DNA of 64,000 nt from Nymphalis io (Eukaryota; Arthropoda; Insecta; Lepidoptera; Nymphalidae), in NCBI RefSeq assembly GCF_905147045.1, contig NC_065897.1, positions 7,393,001 to 7,457,000 on the forward strand. The letters are read 5' to 3'. The position numbers and the translations under genes are program-made. The notes beneath the pieces were generated by a model. It saw only the letters and a program-made list of their open reading frames with translations, did not search any database and had not been told where the DNA came from. Positions 61,481 through 64,000 of the stretch are shown here, one piece after another; the stretch's first letter is position 1; every line of letters starts with the position of its first letter.

Positions 61481-61834
61481 TAAAAAGGTGACATGAAAGT
61501 GTCAAGATTATCATTGAGAAATATTCAAATGTACTATTTAAATTATTATTTGATGCAGATCATTTGAAATTACACTGCCAAAGTTGGTTAAACTTATAAT
61601 TATATACAAAAATGCTATCTAGATATGAATATAAATATAATAATAAATTCACACAACAAAAAAATTTAATTTATACAGACATACTAAATGAATTAAATTA
61701 ATCTTACCACCTATAACAAGCGTATTAATTTAAGTTATCATATGCATTTTTTGAAATAGAACAATTAAAATTTAAATGTATGTTTTTTTCATTGGAACAA
61801 TCGACGTTAATTTAGGTTTTTTTAGCTGAAGTTA

Positions 61835-61864
61835 TCAAGATAATTGAATATTCAATTATCTTGA
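61835..61864. repeat. Perfect 30-bp palindrome without loop
   Basis: 15-bp arms meet with no spacer (TCAAGATAATTGAAT and its complement). Confidence 0.95.
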
Positions 61865-62429
61865 CTCTTATTATATATTAACAAGTGCTATATTTTTTGT
61901 GGTTCATGCAAGAGCCAATTTTACTACCAAATTGTCACTTTATTGCAATCGAATGAAAACTGTATAATTAGCGTTTAACCATTTTACTATTCTACAAACA
62001 CAACGATCATTCAACATTCTGTTGCGATTCGGTCGAAGTTGGATCGGAAAAGAATCGGGCACCCACCAGGGAGTTTTTTTCGCGACGTTATTTTTCTCCA
62101 CCTCAGAGAACGAAACACTCACTAATATTATAAATGCTAAAGTGAGTGAGAAGTCTTAATTACTCAACCGATCATCATGCATACACGTCAGTGGTACAGA
62201 AAGGGTATCTAAGCGAAACTAGTGAATTATAAACTTTAAAACTTTTGTTCATTAGTATGATAAGTAATCTTCACACAAAAAATGTGTATGGCTGAATTAA
62301 GAAATATGTCGGACCTAAGGAGATGTATTATATTTTTTTTTCAGCATTTTTTTATAATAATTGTTAAGGAATAATTGTCACACAATATAAAATTATTAAT
62401 AGTAACAATAATAAGTGAAATGAAGTTGG
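61865..62429. other. Intergenic stretch upstream of fusl
   Basis: A reading of 60 codons at 61940-62122 on the minus strand has no recognised similarity and I do not call it. 62123-62225 (TATTATAAATGCTAAAGTGA, CTCAACCGATCATCATGCAT) resembles debris also seen at 47130-47215, probably a common repeat. Confidence 0.35.
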
Positions 62430-64000
62430 GGGTTATGTGCGGCTTGCCGACGCTGAAGGCGTCGGAAAACCCACTAAAAAACCAGCAGTACACCGTCTTT
62501 TCGGAGGACGCCACGGGATCACTTGCGCATACTATCGTGACCTCCCGACGGTAGGCCCGCCTCTGCAGGCCTTCAAATTCTAAGGGGTTCTCGGATTACA
62601 AAGACCCCCTAGCCCCTAGACTTACGGCGGGAGGAGAAGGTGTGCATAGCGCCGACGTCTTCTCCCCGGTCTTCTTCAGCGAAGCGGGTCAGCGGAGGCA
62701 CTGTTCTCACGCTGCCGCTCCGAGGCCTCCTTCTGCGACATGACGTTTTCGCAGAAAGAGACCATCTCCTTCCAGCACCTCTCGCTACCGATCACGGCGT
62801 TCATTCGTTCGTTCATCATGGCTACTGAAGCAACCGTGCCCGGTAAGTACCTGCGTACCTCTACTGTCGCCAGGCCTGCCAAGGGGGACCCCAGGTCCTC
62901 CTCCCACCTGCGAATCAAGGCTCGCTGGGCTAGAGCTCTGACTCGCTCCACCTCCGCCAATCCTGGACGGTCGCCGCTCGACCTTGCTTTTACCACCAGT
63001 ACTTACTTTTTTTGGAACCAGTACACTTCCGCAAGCACCTCTGCCTGGAGTTCCCCGCCCTGGGAACTCGAGAACATCGCTCGCGAGAAGTGTCGCTGCC
63101 GTCCATGACACTGTACGGTAACCACGTATCTCTCTCACCGCTATGACTCTTTGCGATCTCCGAAGAAGAGTCTTGTTGCGAGCGGTGAGAGCGTCCACCC
63201 AGATGGGTGCTCTGTACAGCGCCATAGAGCGGACCACACCAGCGTATAAACATGATGTCTCCGGCCCTCCTACGTTGGGTAGAAGGCAGCCTTCGGGCTG
63301 AGTTGGACAAAATGCTGGCCGAAGCTCCATCTTCCATACAGAATCAGGCCCAGATACCTCAATAGGGCCTGCACCTTAATCACCGTCCCCTGGACGGTGA
63401 AAGACGCTCCTCGAGGGGGACCCCGACGTGGACCGTGGAATAGGAGGGCCTCCGTTTTTGTTACAGAGACTCTCAAGCCCAGCATCCTGATCCGATCCAT
63501 CGTGAGCGACGTTTCGACCTCAGCCAGATGAAAGGTATATCATGTCGCCGTGTTGAGAGTGTCGTCCGCGTAGCACAGCACCCCCGTCCCGGGAAGGATT
63601 CGAAGGGTCGCAGGAGCCAGTCAAAGCCGACGTTCCACAGGATTGGGCCGAGAACCGACCCCTATGGAACACCGCAGCCTACTCGACGCCGGACAAATCA
63701 CCCATCGCCCCCCTCCCAGGGGATCACTCGATCCCGGAGGTATGTCCATGTCCGTGCCTTCTGAGATAGAAAGGCATCCCGTGATATCGAAGCGCCTCCC
63801 TTATTGTACCGAAAGAAAGACTCCAGGGCGTCGATGGTTGATCGACCTGCCCTGAACCCGAATTGAGCCTCCGAGAGACTCGGTCTAACCTCCTCAAGGT
63901 GCTGAACAAGACGGGCAGCGACAATCTTCTCGAAGAGTTTGCTACTTTCCTTCCTTCCACAGCTTCGGGAGCTGCCCACTGGAAAGATACTCGTCAAACA
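62430..64000 (-). mobile_element. R1-like LINE, 3' part, frameshifted, cut by the window end
   Basis: On the minus strand, in order: reverse transcriptase finger/palm sequence (KLFEKIVAARLVQHLEE, SEAQFGFRAGRSTIDAL at about 63800-63930), the catalytic box CYADDTLNT at about 63550-63580, then MDRIRMLGLRVSVTKTEALL and QALLRYLGLIL, followed by VRSMALYRAPIWVDAL and QRVIAVREIRGYRTVS. The C-terminal part is LTGHGCF, then a deletion where the zinc knuckle should be, then MVSFCENVMSQKEASERQR. The 3' UTR runs to about 62430. Several frameshifts break the reading, so it is dead. It shares its 3' UTR blocks with 13285, 47285 and 59590. Confidence 0.88.

Noticed and set aside
61940..62122. 60-codon minus-strand ORF upstream of fusl
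   Set aside because: No similarity recognised and no splice link to fusl exon 1 could be shown. The flank resembles dispersed repeat debris.

Overview
The window looks like nuclear DNA of a lepidopteran insect, most likely a nymphalid butterfly. It is very AT-rich, has spliced genes with GT-AG introns, and is packed with retroposed repeats. One of these I recognise from memory as the nymphalid tRNA-derived SINE Metulj (at least ten copies or fragments). Cecropia-type mariner, R1-like and jockey-like LINE debris and a Helitron helicase relic fit the same picture. No species is claimed. Exon boundaries come from hand translation and splice-site reading. Each joined coding sequence below keeps frame from start to stop.

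Layout. (1) 1011-6387, minus: a six-exon polypeptide GalNAc-transferase of the GALNT7/Pgant7 type, 588 aa. It sits head-to-head with (2) 7078-11386, plus: the kinetochore coiled-coil protein Nuf2, eight exons, 447 aa; the two starts are about 690 bp apart. (3) 15099-25911, plus: an acylphosphatase of 102 aa in three small exons spread over 10.8 kb, with mariner, LINE, SINE, Helitron and foldback debris in its introns. The Arg expected in its phosphate-binding loop is Thr. (4) 31538-60529, minus: a fuseless (fusl)-type eight-pass membrane protein. Its C-terminal half (three exons, 31538-37481) is preceded by three different N-terminal halves: a four-exon version (55077-60529) and two single-exon paralogous versions (52599-53132 and 44057-44581). 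All three end in the same phase at the homologous residue, so each could splice to the common half.

How it fits together. GALNT7-type enzymes act in Golgi O-glycosylation, Nuf2 in the Ndc80 kinetochore complex, acylphosphatase in cytosolic acyl-phosphate hydrolysis and Fuseless at presynaptic terminals, so no common pathway is implied. The main novelty is the fusl locus, arranged like a set of alternative four-transmembrane N-terminal cassettes on one constant four-transmembrane C-terminal half. The second is a set of perfect or near-perfect short-loop inverted repeats of unrelated sequence, including two adjacent ones with the same 8-bp centre, which look like template-switch products. The right end (62430-64000) is a decayed R1-like LINE cut by the window edge.
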